A DNA stretch of 64,000 nucleotides from Trichoplusia ni (lineage: Eukaryota > Arthropoda > Insecta > Lepidoptera > Noctuidae), in contig NC_039487.1 in NCBI RefSeq assembly GCF_003590095.1, forward strand, positions 13,623,794-13,687,793. The letters are read 5' to 3'. The position numbers and the translations under genes were made by a program. How positions within the stretch are numbered: the stretch's first letter is position 1; each line of letters starts with the position of its first letter. Below the pieces are notes generated by a model. It did not search any database, had not been told where the DNA came from, and saw only the letters and a program-made list of their open reading frames with translations. Positions 46,916 through 58,000 of the stretch are shown one piece after another.

Positions 46916-47586
46916 TGGAGCGAACGTACCTACTGATAAGGTAACGTAAACACAAACACACACTTGACTTGACTTGACACTCGTCTACTGTCTGCGGTTG
47001 AGTGCGGTTAAAAAATGCACAGATAAGAAATTTTTCGATTGCGGCGAGCCTACGCCCATACTATATTATTTAATAACGACCAATCAATTTGGTTTATCAC
47101 ATATACATATACCTACATTATCTACGGGAATAGGCCCAGACCTCGTCTAAAATCAAGTCATTATTTAAATTATGTGATCGAATAGTGAATACATGTGATA
47201 TATGCCATCATCAATTAAAAAAAACTTAGTTGACGTATTTCACAATATTGTAATCAATGGATATTTTGGACTCTTAACTCGCATTTTGTAACTGCTTAAT
47301 TTCGCACTACTCGGCTATCATATTTATTATCTATCTATCAGCTTATTTTTATCTCAATTGCTTTTAGGTACATGTTTCATATCAATAGATATAATTACAT
47401 AAATGAATTTAATCACAATAATGAGATAATGATTTATTGGAAACAAAAATATAAAAAAAAAACTTGTCATGAGCGATCAACTCAAAAGTTTTGCTCAAAG
47501 CGCGGGAACCAAGATCGGTTACTTTTGATGGGGAGTCCCCCACTAAAAATAGTTTTTTTGTCTAATTTCCTTATTCGGTAAAAAAA

Positions 47587-47862
47587 CTGTTCTGTACGCA
47601 TCAGATAGATTTGTCAAAAACATTTGGGACTTATTTTTATTTTATCCCATCAAAAAAAAATTTAAGAGAATACAGTGAAAAATCTTGTGTGACATCACTT
47701 ACCAGTACATGAGTACACTTTTCATTAGAAAGTGAAGTTGCTACTGTACATTTGATCATCTTAAGTACTTTTAATCTTCCAAACTCTTTAATAACGTGAT
47801 AAAATAAAAAATACGTGATCAATATTTTTGGAAAACATGTCTGAAGGACTACTTTAATGTCG
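47587..47862. mobile_element. MITE family A, copy 3 (about 275 bp)
   Basis: The ends (ctgttctgtacgcatcagat and catgtctgaaggactacttt) and the internal hairpin (cttaccagtacatgagtaca ... gaaagtgaag) are diverged versions of those at 20360 and 29207. It is the most degraded of the three copies. It lies between SDR first exons a and b, in the intron of any transcript from b or c that reaches E2a. Confidence 0.45.
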
Positions 47863-48129
47863 TACCTATTACTCGATTCTATTTTCCGGTAGTTTCTAGT
47901 AATTCTTTACTACTGCGCCAGGCGCCTCTTTCGTCGCCCTGGCTCGAGCCCCTATCAACGGTAGGCTGTATAGGGAATGTTTTTTATCCAAATCCTGATC
48001 TGAATTCGTATTTTTTTGATCTCTTGAAGCATTTCATTTTATCTTGTTCTTCTTTGTTTTATGAAGTACACTTTCAAACACTTTGAAAACATAAATAACA
48101 GGACAATGAAGACGTGTTTTATAACTTAC

Positions 48130-48763
48130 CCCTGTCGTTCAACAATCTTTGTTGGATTTTGCTCAGTGCAGTGACCCCAGCTTTGGAGACCACATATGAA
48201 GAGTTGCCCCACTCTGCAACTTGTGTTCCCTGTTTAGCGGCATCCACATACTGCTGCATCAGACTAGATAGCTCGGAAATAGTCAGTTTCTCATCCTTAA
48301 AACGGTCTCTCAAGGCTTTACTTGGAATGAAGCTTAAGTGACCAAGAGCACTCGAGAGGTTCACAACTCTCGCGCCATTTTTGAGGAGAGGGAAGAGTAT
48401 GTCGCAAGTGGACAACAGGGAGAAATAGTTGACGAACAGTGTTTGTTCAGCTTGCACTGACACCGGCTCCGGTGCGTCATTACTAAACGCGATGGCAGCA
48501 TTGTTAACCAGAACATCGATACCACTGTATTTACTCTTCATGTAATCTCTAAACTTTTCCAAACTCTGCTTGTCTGTGACATCCAATTGATGGTATTTTG
48601 GATGTAAACCTTCTTTCTCAAGGTCAGCTAAGGCTTGTTTCCCGCGTCCTATATCTCGGGACGTCAAGTAAACAACGCCATCGAAGCGCTTGCAGAGGCC
48701 GCGGACTATAGCGAAACCAATACCTTTGTTAGAGCCGGTTACTACAGCGACTTTGGTAGCCAT
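48130..48763 (-). CDS. SDR first exon b (no adjacent terminal exon)
   Basis: A 634-bp exon encodes 211 residues plus one base, starting MATKVAVVTGSNKGIG. It ends LLNDRG at donor acaggg/gtaagtt, exactly the same phase and position as copy a. All SDR catalytic residues are present, including the NSSYVVSK tyrosine and lysine. No terminal exon lies between it and copy a, so a full enzyme would need splicing to E2a (46033) or E2b (44707). Unspliced, it ends three codons into the intron (214 aa) and lacks the C-terminal region. The open frame has no damage, which suggests it is under selection. Compared with copy a it differs at scattered residues, for example FSNDAPEP for FKNAAPEP. Confidence 0.85.
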
Positions 48764-48872
48764 TTTTCACAAAACCCAAATTAAAACTTTATGATCAATA
48801 ATTTTCAATTTTGTGGAGGTGCCACAATTAGCGTCTTCACTAGAATGAACCAAAATAAATGATTCACTTCAG

Positions 48873-48878
48873 TTTATA
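48873..48878 (-). promoter_or_regulatory. TATA box of SDR first exon b
   Basis: Minus-strand tataaa lies 115 bp upstream of the ATG at 48763. It sits in a block similar to that upstream of copy a (tatcagta, then the TATA box, then tttattt and tcattctag). This points to an independent promoter for copy b. Confidence 0.5.
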
Positions 48879-49801
48879 CATAATGCTAAAGTGCTGCTTA
48901 CTGATAGGCTAAGCAAACAGTGTGTCATGCGAAAGTATGAACAAGATAACAAGTGTATAGTTTGTGGTGAGACAATCTTTAATTATAAATGATTTTATCA
49001 GGATTTTTTGTTTTAAATTTAAAGTCTAAAGGGCAACTTGAATCAGACTTGTGCTGTGTACAAACAAGAATTGATAAGGTTGGTTCCAGAAGGTATCTTT
49101 CTACAGTTTCTACCTACATAATTTAATTGCCATATCATATTCAATCAATTTAGAATGTATTGTTTTTTTTTCATTTAATTTAGAGTAAATGACTAATGCT
49201 GTAAAAAAATGTAATAACTAATATAACTATGAAATTATTTTCTGTTTATTAGTGTTCTGTTTATTACCATACAGTGTCAAATTTAAAATTATTATAAAAA
49301 CTGGAATCTACTAATAACATGTCTAGTAAAACCTGTGTTGTAGATCACAAAATTTATTACCCATGGGATTTTTAAGTCTTAGTATAAGATATTTTTAGAT
49401 ATAAAAAGAAATATTTTTTGTTGCACTCTGTAATGCAGGTAACCAGAAATACAAGACCTTGGTTGAAATTAAAAACATACTCATCATGGTACCTACCAAA
49501 ACCAAAAGCAAATTATTATTGTGTATTATTACACTGTTGCACAATATTTGCAATGGAATGCACAACATTAACCAATGGCAATTTGGGAATTATGGACTCA
49601 TGTTTTTTAAGGCATGTCATACGATCGTATAAAAATAATCTTTTAAGTTTCAATGTTTATCTCCTGTTCATTTACACATTTAAATAAGTCAAATCATATA
49701 GTGATAAAAAGGAAAAATAATAATTTTTATCGTTATAGAAGTCTTGTTAATTGCTTCACATTCATAAAAAAGTAAATAAAAAAAGATGTTTTTAAACTTA
49801 C

Positions 49802-50435
49802 CCCTGTCTCTCACCATTCTCTGCTGGATGTTGCTCAGAGCGGTCACACCAACTTTTGACACCACATATGAGGAGTTGCCCCACTCTGCAGCGTGTGTAC
49901 CCTGCTTAGCGGCATCCACATACTGCTGCATCAGGTTTGACAGCTCAGGAATAGTCAGCTTCTCATCCTTAAGGCGGTTTCTTAAAGCTTGACTTGGGAT
50001 GCGGCTGAGGTGACCCGCAGAACTTGAGAGGTTCACAACTCTTGCACCATTTTTAAGGATAGGAAAGAGTATTTCACAAGTGGACAGCAGAGAGAAATAA
50101 TTGACGAATAGCGTTTGTTCAGCCTGCACTGACACCGGCTCCGGCGCCGCACTCTTGAACGCGATGGCGGCATTGTTAACCAGAATGTCGATACCATCGT
50201 ATTGACTTTTTATGTAATCTCTAAATGTTTCCACACTCTGCTTTTTTGTGATGTCCAGTTGGTGGTATTTTGGATTTAAACCTTCTTTCTCAAGATCCGC
50301 TACAGCTTGTTTGCCGCGGCCTATGTCTCTGGAAGTCAAGTAAACTACACCTTCAAAGCGCTTGCAGAGGCCGCGCACTATAGCGAAGCCAATGCCTTTG
50401 TTAGCGCCGGTCACTACCGCAACTTTAGAAGCCAT
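49802..50435 (-). CDS. SDR first exon c (no adjacent terminal exon)
   Basis: A third 634-bp exon, starting MASKVAVVTGANKGIG and ending MVRDRG at donor acaggg/gtaagtt. The cofactor loop (Asn-Lys-Gly-Ile-Gly), NNAA and NSSYVVSK are intact. As with copy b, no terminal exon follows before the next first exon. Read into its intron the frame runs 37 more codons to a stop (248 aa) with an unrelated hydrophobic tail. It has no obvious TATA box upstream; a ctgtcatgtcattc motif lies near 50530, and a pyrimidine-rich ttttccag near 50465 might be the acceptor of an upstream untranslated exon (inference). Function is inferred as for copy a. Confidence 0.85.
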
Positions 50436-50599
50436 ATTTTAAATTATTTAAGTTACTTCTTGAGACTGGAAAAATACAAAAGCTCTGTGGAATGTGGATT
50501 GCTAGACTGGACGTCAATTTCAAAATGACACTGTCATGTCATTCAAGTGCCTGACTGCAGCCTGACAGCAATAATATGACAACATGGGTCCATGGGTCG

Positions 50600-52051
50600 T
50601 CTGCAACCGTGTCCAATGACCTTACTAACCTACCTCAAAGGTCAGGTGTAGGTATCGGTTTCATAATATTAAAATAAAACTAAATGTCCCAGCTTTAAAT
50701 ATTATAATCTAGGAGTGAGTCTTTTTCTACTGTTTTTTTATTTGTTTATTAAACTGTTTAAATTAGAATACTTATTTACTTGATATAAATCTCCTCACAA
50801 CTGTTATTTGGTTTTGGAATGGGTGTAAGTTATTTTGGGAGAAATGGTTTTTATAAATTAGAATTACCTACTAGGTGTTAGTAGAGTAGACTTATGGCCA
50901 ACTAACTATACGTAGATTAAGCAAGATTACAAAAGCTGTAAGATTCTGTATGTAATCAGTGTAAAACTTAACTACTAAGCTAACTACCTATGGCTTGTAA
51001 CTGTATGATAAATCTTGGCTATGAGTATGTTCATATCCATCAGTATTTTAGATAATTAGGTTAAACGTAGGTAGGTAATAAAACAAGTAACAAAATAGCT
51101 TACAAATTTATATTTTTTAGTCAAAGGCACTTAAAATAATGATTTAAACAATCACTGGTTAATATAATCTATTAATAATAATAATTAGATTTTATAATGC
51201 CAACGTCTATTAATTATTACTTTATAAAGTCCTTATAATATTTTAAATTAGTAAATATCTATAAAAATATTTAGATACCATAGATTCTGTTTAAAATTCC
51301 AATACAGTTGGGTTTACCGATATTCGTTGTTTTTTTAATGTGTCTTTCATAATTTAAAATATAGACACTGCACATTAAACTACACATGACAGCCGCCGAA
51401 TTGAGTGAGTGTTACAAAGTTTATTGTATTTCGATAGATCACTTTTTCGTTCACAACATAAAGATATAAGGTTATTGCGGTATACGTTATACATGGACAA
51501 AAAATACCGTCTAATTTCACGTCTATATTAGGGCTTAAATACCCTACTTTTTTCTTAGGTTGACTACGCAATGACTTTAATAAGGCATTTTTTTTCTGTG
51601 ATAGTTCGAATTGATAGTTCATTTCTTAGATATCTTAGCCACTAATCGTCTTACATTATATAAATAAAATATTCATTAAACTTATAACTATGAAGGAATG
51701 ATCGCTAGCAAGCGACGTATTGCGTTACCGTGACAGTCAATATAATGCTACGTTATTTAAAACTGAGATAAATTATTTGGAGGTTGAATGGTGTAATTGT
51801 CTATTGTAATATTGGAAAATGCTTTGAGTTCTTAATGTATTTAGTATCAGTTTTCCCCACAGTTTCAGCTGAGACATAGGTTGTCAAACTTGCATCAAAA
51901 TAGATCGTTATAATTCTTATCGAAATCGGTGGAGCTGTTTAGCAGAATACAAACAGACATCATTTATAAAAACAGTGTAGAATAATAGAGAAAATCATCC
52001 ACCAATTTTATCATTCAAGGTACCACATATCATCCAACCCCACTACACACT
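50600..52051. other. Intergenic DNA between SDR exon c and HR78
   Basis: AT-rich sequence with no open frame of interest. A short repeat-tail-like segment at about 51890-51965 (cgaaatcggtggagctgttt) resembles a non-LTR 3' end. The HR78 3' UTR must lie here on the minus strand; I could not choose its polyadenylation signal with confidence. Confidence 0.5.
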
Positions 52052-55000
52052 TTAGCGCTCAGCATTCAACAGATACGGTATGACGTCATCAATGCTGACG
52101 TCACCCACGAATCCCACGAAGAACACGTCTTCGAGGAAGGGCCCGGAGAAGGTTCTCAGCACCGGCAGCTGCAGCAGTAACGTCGCGAGGCGGTCCTCGT
52201 CCTGCTGGCAGGAGGCCCGGAGAGACCGCAGGACTTTGATCTGGTAGTCCTGCAGTTTGCGGGTTAGGAAGTCTGGTACGCCATCTGTTGGAGGTGATGG
52301 GGAGTTGTGATATAAGTTACATTCGGTCATTTTTCAGTAGTAAAGTTTATGGCTATTGGTGGGCGATGGTAAATTTTGTTTAGATTATGAACACAATAAT
52401 TTCGGTGTCCTGTTCCTTGGTTTAGAATAGTTGTACCACGCCATATCTTTATGCCCGACATGACACGGTTTCGATCATCGCGTGGAACAAGCATTTGTGT
52501 GATCCACAAATCCAAAAATTATGTTCTATATCAGTGTATTGTATTAAAGATTGACATACACCGACACAAAAACGCGGATGCCGTAGCAGGGCGGTTCTGA
52601 CAGTAAGAGTCTGACACTACCCATTCGCTCTCCCGAGGGAGCGGGTGTCCATGAGGACTTCAAGGTTTGTGAAATCCCGTCGAAACAAGGACGGAATTCT
52701 TGAGTGCGGGAGTAGTTTTCCATACATATGTATACCATACCTGGTGAGAACAGACACAGCGCCCGCAGATGCGCGTGTTCCCGCTGCTGCACGCGCAGCT
52801 GCTCCATGCTGGCGATGAACTGCTGCAGCCGCGACAGGCTGCTGCTCACCTCGGACACACGCTCGTCACTGTAATCCGCTGCCGTTATCTACAAATACGT
52901 GATAAATTCAATAAAATAATCCTTTTATTTTTGACATCAATATGGGGTCGGCTTTCAGTCTAACCGGCAGTGTTTTACAGGGAGCGACTGTCAAAAATTA
53001 TTTGACTTAAATCGTGACGTCATTTTCCAAATACTTAAAAAGCACATGTTTTACAATCGCCATCGTATCTTACCTCGGGCATAGCCAAATCATTAGACCG
53101 GTCGACGCAGTCGTTGCTGGCCCGCTCCCGCAGCACCGCCTGCAGGTGGCTCACCATCTGCGGCAGCAGCGAGCTCAGCGACAGCTGCTGCGAGAACATC
53201 GACAGGCTCAGCACGAACAGCTCCGGCCAACACTTCTTCAGCAGCGTCACTTGGATCTCGAACCTTTGGATGAAGCAATGAGAGTTTTTGAGTTATTTGG
53301 TTATCTCTATTAAGGAGTTCAGAAAAAGGTTTTTGAAATGTCTGTGGAAAATCTGTCAGAGTGAAGGACCAGTTTTGACGGTGAAAACACAGTGTTAGGG
53401 AGAATTTTAAGGTAGCGCGCAGCGATAGGCGGGCCCCGGCCTCGCACGTGCGGCGGCAGGCGGGAGGCGGCAGCTAGCTAGCTGAGGAGCATGTAGTGTG
53501 GTGTACTCACGGCAGCGCGGCGGCCGCGGGCACGGCCCGCAGCCAGCGCGCGGCGGCGGCCAGCAGGCGGGCCCCGGCCTCGCACGTGCGGCGGCAGGCG
53601 GGAGGCGGCAGCTAGCTAGCTGAGGAGCATGTAGTGTGGTGTACTCACGGCAGCGCGGCGGCCGCGGGCACGGCCCGCAGCCAGCGCGCGGCGGCGGCCA
53701 GCAGGCGGGCCCCGGCCTCGCACGTGCGGCGGCAGGCGGGAGGCGGCAGCTAGCTAGCTGAGGAGCATGTAGTGTGGTGTACTCACGGCAGCGCGGCGGC
53801 CGCGGGCACGGCCCGCAGCCAGCGCGCGGCGGCGGCCAGCAGGCGGGCCCCGGCCTCGCACGTGCGGCGGCAGGCGGGAGGCGGCAGCTAGCTAGCTGAG
53901 GAGCATGTAGTGTGGTGTACTCACGGCAGCGCGGCGGCCGCGGGCACGGCCCGCAGCCAGCGCGCGGCGGCGGCCAGCAGGCGGGCCCCGGCCTCGCACG
54001 TGCGGCGGCAGGCGGGAGGCGGCAGCTAGCTAGCTGAGGAGCATGTAGTGTGGTGTACTCACGGCAGCGCGGCGGCCGCGGGCACGGCCCGCAGCCAGCG
54101 CGCGGCGGCGGCCAGCAGGCGGGCCCCGGCCTCGCACGTGCGGCGGCAGGCGGGAGGCGGCAGCTAGCTAGCTGAGGAGCATGTAGTGTGGTGTACTCAC
54201 GGCAGCGCGGCGGCCGCGGGCACGGCCCGCAGCCAGCGCGCGGCGGCGGCCAGCAGGCGGGCCCCGGCCTCGCACGTGCGGCGGCAGGCGGGAGGCGGCA
54301 GCTAGCTAGCTGAGGAGCATGTAGTGTGGTGTACTCACGGCAGCGCGGCGGCCGCGGGCACGGCCCGCAGCCAGCGCGCGGCGGCGGCCAGCAGGCGGGC
54401 CCCGGCCTCGCACGTGCGGCGGCAGGCGGGAGGCGGCAGCTAGCTAGCTGAGGAGCATGTAGTGTGGTGTACTCACGGCAGCGCGGCGGCCGCGGGCACG
54501 GCCCGCAGCCAGCGCGCGGCGGCGGCCAGCAGGCGGGCCCCGGCCTCGCACACCGCGTGCAGCCGCAGGTGCGGGGGCGCGGCGCCCGGTAGCGACACGC
54601 ACAGCTGCTGCGACTCCGCCGTGCTCAGGATCGATTCGCCGCATCCTACGCACAACATACTATTGCTTTAGAAATCTTTATGTCGCCGTCGTGACCTAAT
54701 AATGATCTCTCACAAAATATTCCGCATTCCATCCTCAAATTAGTCGCAATCGAGATGACGAAATTATCGAGCATGAAGTTAAAGAACATTCAGGATCACA
54801 GTACGATCGAGAATGAACGATCGCACTGACCGCAATAAAAAGAAAACGTAGTGGGCCCCAAACGATACCCTGAAGGACGCTGTAACGCGTGTACGAGGCC
54901 TCAGATAAGCAACACCACCCACTTTAAAAAAAAAAAGCTAATAATTTCGAGACAGTCAATGATTCTTCGAAAAAGAGCATGACTAAAGCCATTAATATTA

Positions 55001-58000
55001 AATTTCGCCAGAAGAATGTTGTTGTTAACAATATCGAAAGCTTTACAGAAATCAAAGCGGTAAGTTTGATTTCGTGTGTCGCACGACAAAGGCAAACCGA
55101 TATAATATCAAATGTTCAGCATTCATCTGCCTAGACTTTTTCCAAATATGTTTGGGTCAAGGTCCAAGGTAGTAGCTCCAATTTGCAGTAGCCAATCTAA
55201 CTTCCTCAACACAAATACCAGGGAAACATAGTATTTGCCTGTAGCTGACAGGCATCAATTAGACACGACAGTGTCTACTCCAAGTATGTTCTACTCATTG
55301 CAAGTTAATGTATAAAATTGCGCAAAGATATTTGCAAAGAACTTTCTTCTGCACTTGCAAATGTAATTAACTTATTTGTCAACAAACGGAGGTCTCTTTG
55401 TATTTGTCTTTTTAAAAGGGATTTTAACGCGGTTTTATTACTTTTTACCTAGACCAAAGTAACTATATCCAATCTGAGCATAAAGACATAAAGAAAGAGG
55501 TTTTATGTTCAGCATTGAGTTATTGAAGGCTGATGATGACGATGATGTGAAACAGCACTTACCCTCAGCTTGTTGTGTTTCAGCGGCAGCGTGTAGCGCC
55601 GCGAGTGGGACCTCCGGGGGAGTCGCGCCGTAGGCCGACTGCAGATACTCGTTTATTGCACCTACACCAGAAAATATCATAAATATTTTGATCGTTTGCC
55701 TCGCTAAATTTTAAATTATAAAAGTATATATAAGTTATCTTTGTAAGTCTTGTCGCTAACCAATCTTCAGACTTGTATCAATAATATATGAGATCGTGAT
55801 TTCATGATTAATGACAGTTGTAACTTATCAGCCATCCAAAAAGCATGGGTAAACTTTTCCGCACCTAACGAAACCATAAACATCAGACAATTTTAAGTTC
55901 TATTGCAAACACACAAGATTTTTTTAAGACCTCAAATCTTTCAATTCTTTTTTGCATTGTTACTTACCAAACTGTCCCATTTTGAAGAGGTTCTTGGCGA
56001 GCTGTGTCTGAAGCATAAGCTGCTGTCTGCGAGCGCCCTCGATGTCGCCCGCGTTGCCGGGGGTCAGGTACGGTGATACTAAGACGGAAATAACTCACTG
56101 TTATAAAATTAATAGGTTTAAAAAATCTAAATAGCCAAGTTTTCAAATGTCACTTCTTTCTAATTTTGACAAAATCGGTCTAGCTGTTTCTAAATTGCAT
56201 TGTCGTCCGGTTTGAAGCTACCCTGAAAATTTCAGCCTGCTAGATTTTCGGGAAGTGCCTCAAAATTGCAGCAGGACTGAAAGTACTCAATTATAAGATG
56301 TTTAATAAGGATGGATTACACCTTACGCGTATTTATCGAGATCGCCCGAATAGTTTCTGACCTGATTCGGTTCGATTGCGACCTGCGCATCAGATAAATG
56401 ATCAACTAGTTTGGCCTAAACTAGTAGGGCGATAAGAAAAATCTGCCATGAGCATATGTTACTGAGCGGGCAAAGGAAAGAACGGGACGGGAAATCTTGG
56501 GTTACTTTAAACTCAAGGCCAATTTGATTCAATTTTTAAACTAAGGACTTTGAAAGTCTAGATCTTTAGGACACTTGGAGTTAGTACCTACTAGTAACGT
56601 TTTTAGTGTGGCTAAGCGAATGTTTTAAGAGTATTAAAATAAAAACTGAGCGCGACTTGCCACGGGTTCGATCCCCGCGTTACACAAGAATTTGTGTGAT
56701 CACGTTGTCGAGTCGTTTTATTCAAAGAAAAAAAATCAACATATTGACCAAACAACATACGAAGGATAAGTAGCCTCATAATAAAATGATTGACTGTTAA
56801 TATAAGGATACATACCTGGGTTGCCCTTGTTGAAAGCGACGGCGGCGGCGAGCGCGAAGTTGATCGCGGGCGCGGGGGACACCGCGCCGAACGCATCGCT
56901 CGGCTCTTCTTTAGGATTGATCTGAGGGAGATAGGTAGATAAGTCTATAAAGAATTATAAATCTCCATTGCACTTCGGAAACTAGGTATACCGCATTTAA
57001 GTATACATTTTTGAAAGACTGTTCTAATGAAAAAATATAAGCAAAAACTTTATTTAATTTTATATGTAAATTACTATTATTTTTCTATGATAAGAATCAG
57101 TTGGCTTTCATTTGAAATTTTATCGATGTGAAGCGCATTCATAATCCTCGTTTCTATACAAAAATGTGTACCTGTTAGGCAAGCGCCTGTCTCGTAAGCC
57201 AGTTGAGTACGTTTCCAGCAAGAGTGTTTAATGAATTTTATTTATTGTGTATTCTGCTTTCTGCTGTTCTAGAACCCGGCATTAAGCTGAGTCGTCCACA
57301 ACAACCTTCCTATTAGGCTTGTCAGCCTCATGTCCCTCTTCACTGCAAGCCCATGAACATTCTCACCTGTCCAGCCTGCGCCTGCCCCGCCAGCCCCAGG
57401 AACTTGGAGTAGGCGGCCTGTCGGTCATGCATGCCCGACTCCCGCTGTTCTCCCTTCGACTTGTCCACGATCGGCTTCCTCTCGTGCTGGACCGCTGTCG
57501 CATACAGTGCAAGAATTATTGCTCATCAGAACAGAGTATATATTGATTTATATTATTTGTTATTAGGTTACTATTGCGTGGATGTCACTAATTGAAGCCA
57601 AAAGATCTTACACAATAGCGGTTTGCCGTATTACAACCATATTTACAACCGCCTTTGGATACTTCAAATTGTCCATGTGGTTATATCTTAAAGTGGAATA
57701 ACAAAAAACGGCTACACGCCAGTAAGACTCACTCAGAAAGGACGTAAGTTTCGTAGCTTACTTCATTCTTTTGTGTGAGAAAACATGGTTTTAGGAACTT
57801 CTAAAATGTACCTATTACACTTATTCTCTAGACAGATGGACCGCATTACGCACAGCAATCCAATTGCAAATTGCAGTTCGAATGCAGTTGACGCAACTGC
57901 AAACCAAACTGTACTGTCTGACTGCCCGGAGATTGCAATTAAACTGCAATAGGACTGCATGTCTGGTTGGCAGTTCTATTGCAGTTGGTTAGAATAGAGC

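Noticed and set aside
46204..50528. Plus-strand frames opposite the SDR exons (68-89 codons)
   Set aside because: They are antisense shadows that recur only because the three SDR exons are paralogs.
53427..54551. CRISPR-like or satellite interpretation of the regular array
   Set aside because: The units are directly adjacent without spacers and contain host exon sequence, in a eukaryotic intron.
54444..54671. Alternative frames (+ and -) over the GC-rich HR78 exon 7 region
   Set aside because: These are shadow frames of a GC-rich exon. Only the frame WLRAVPAAAALP joins its neighbours in phase and carries the receptor signature.
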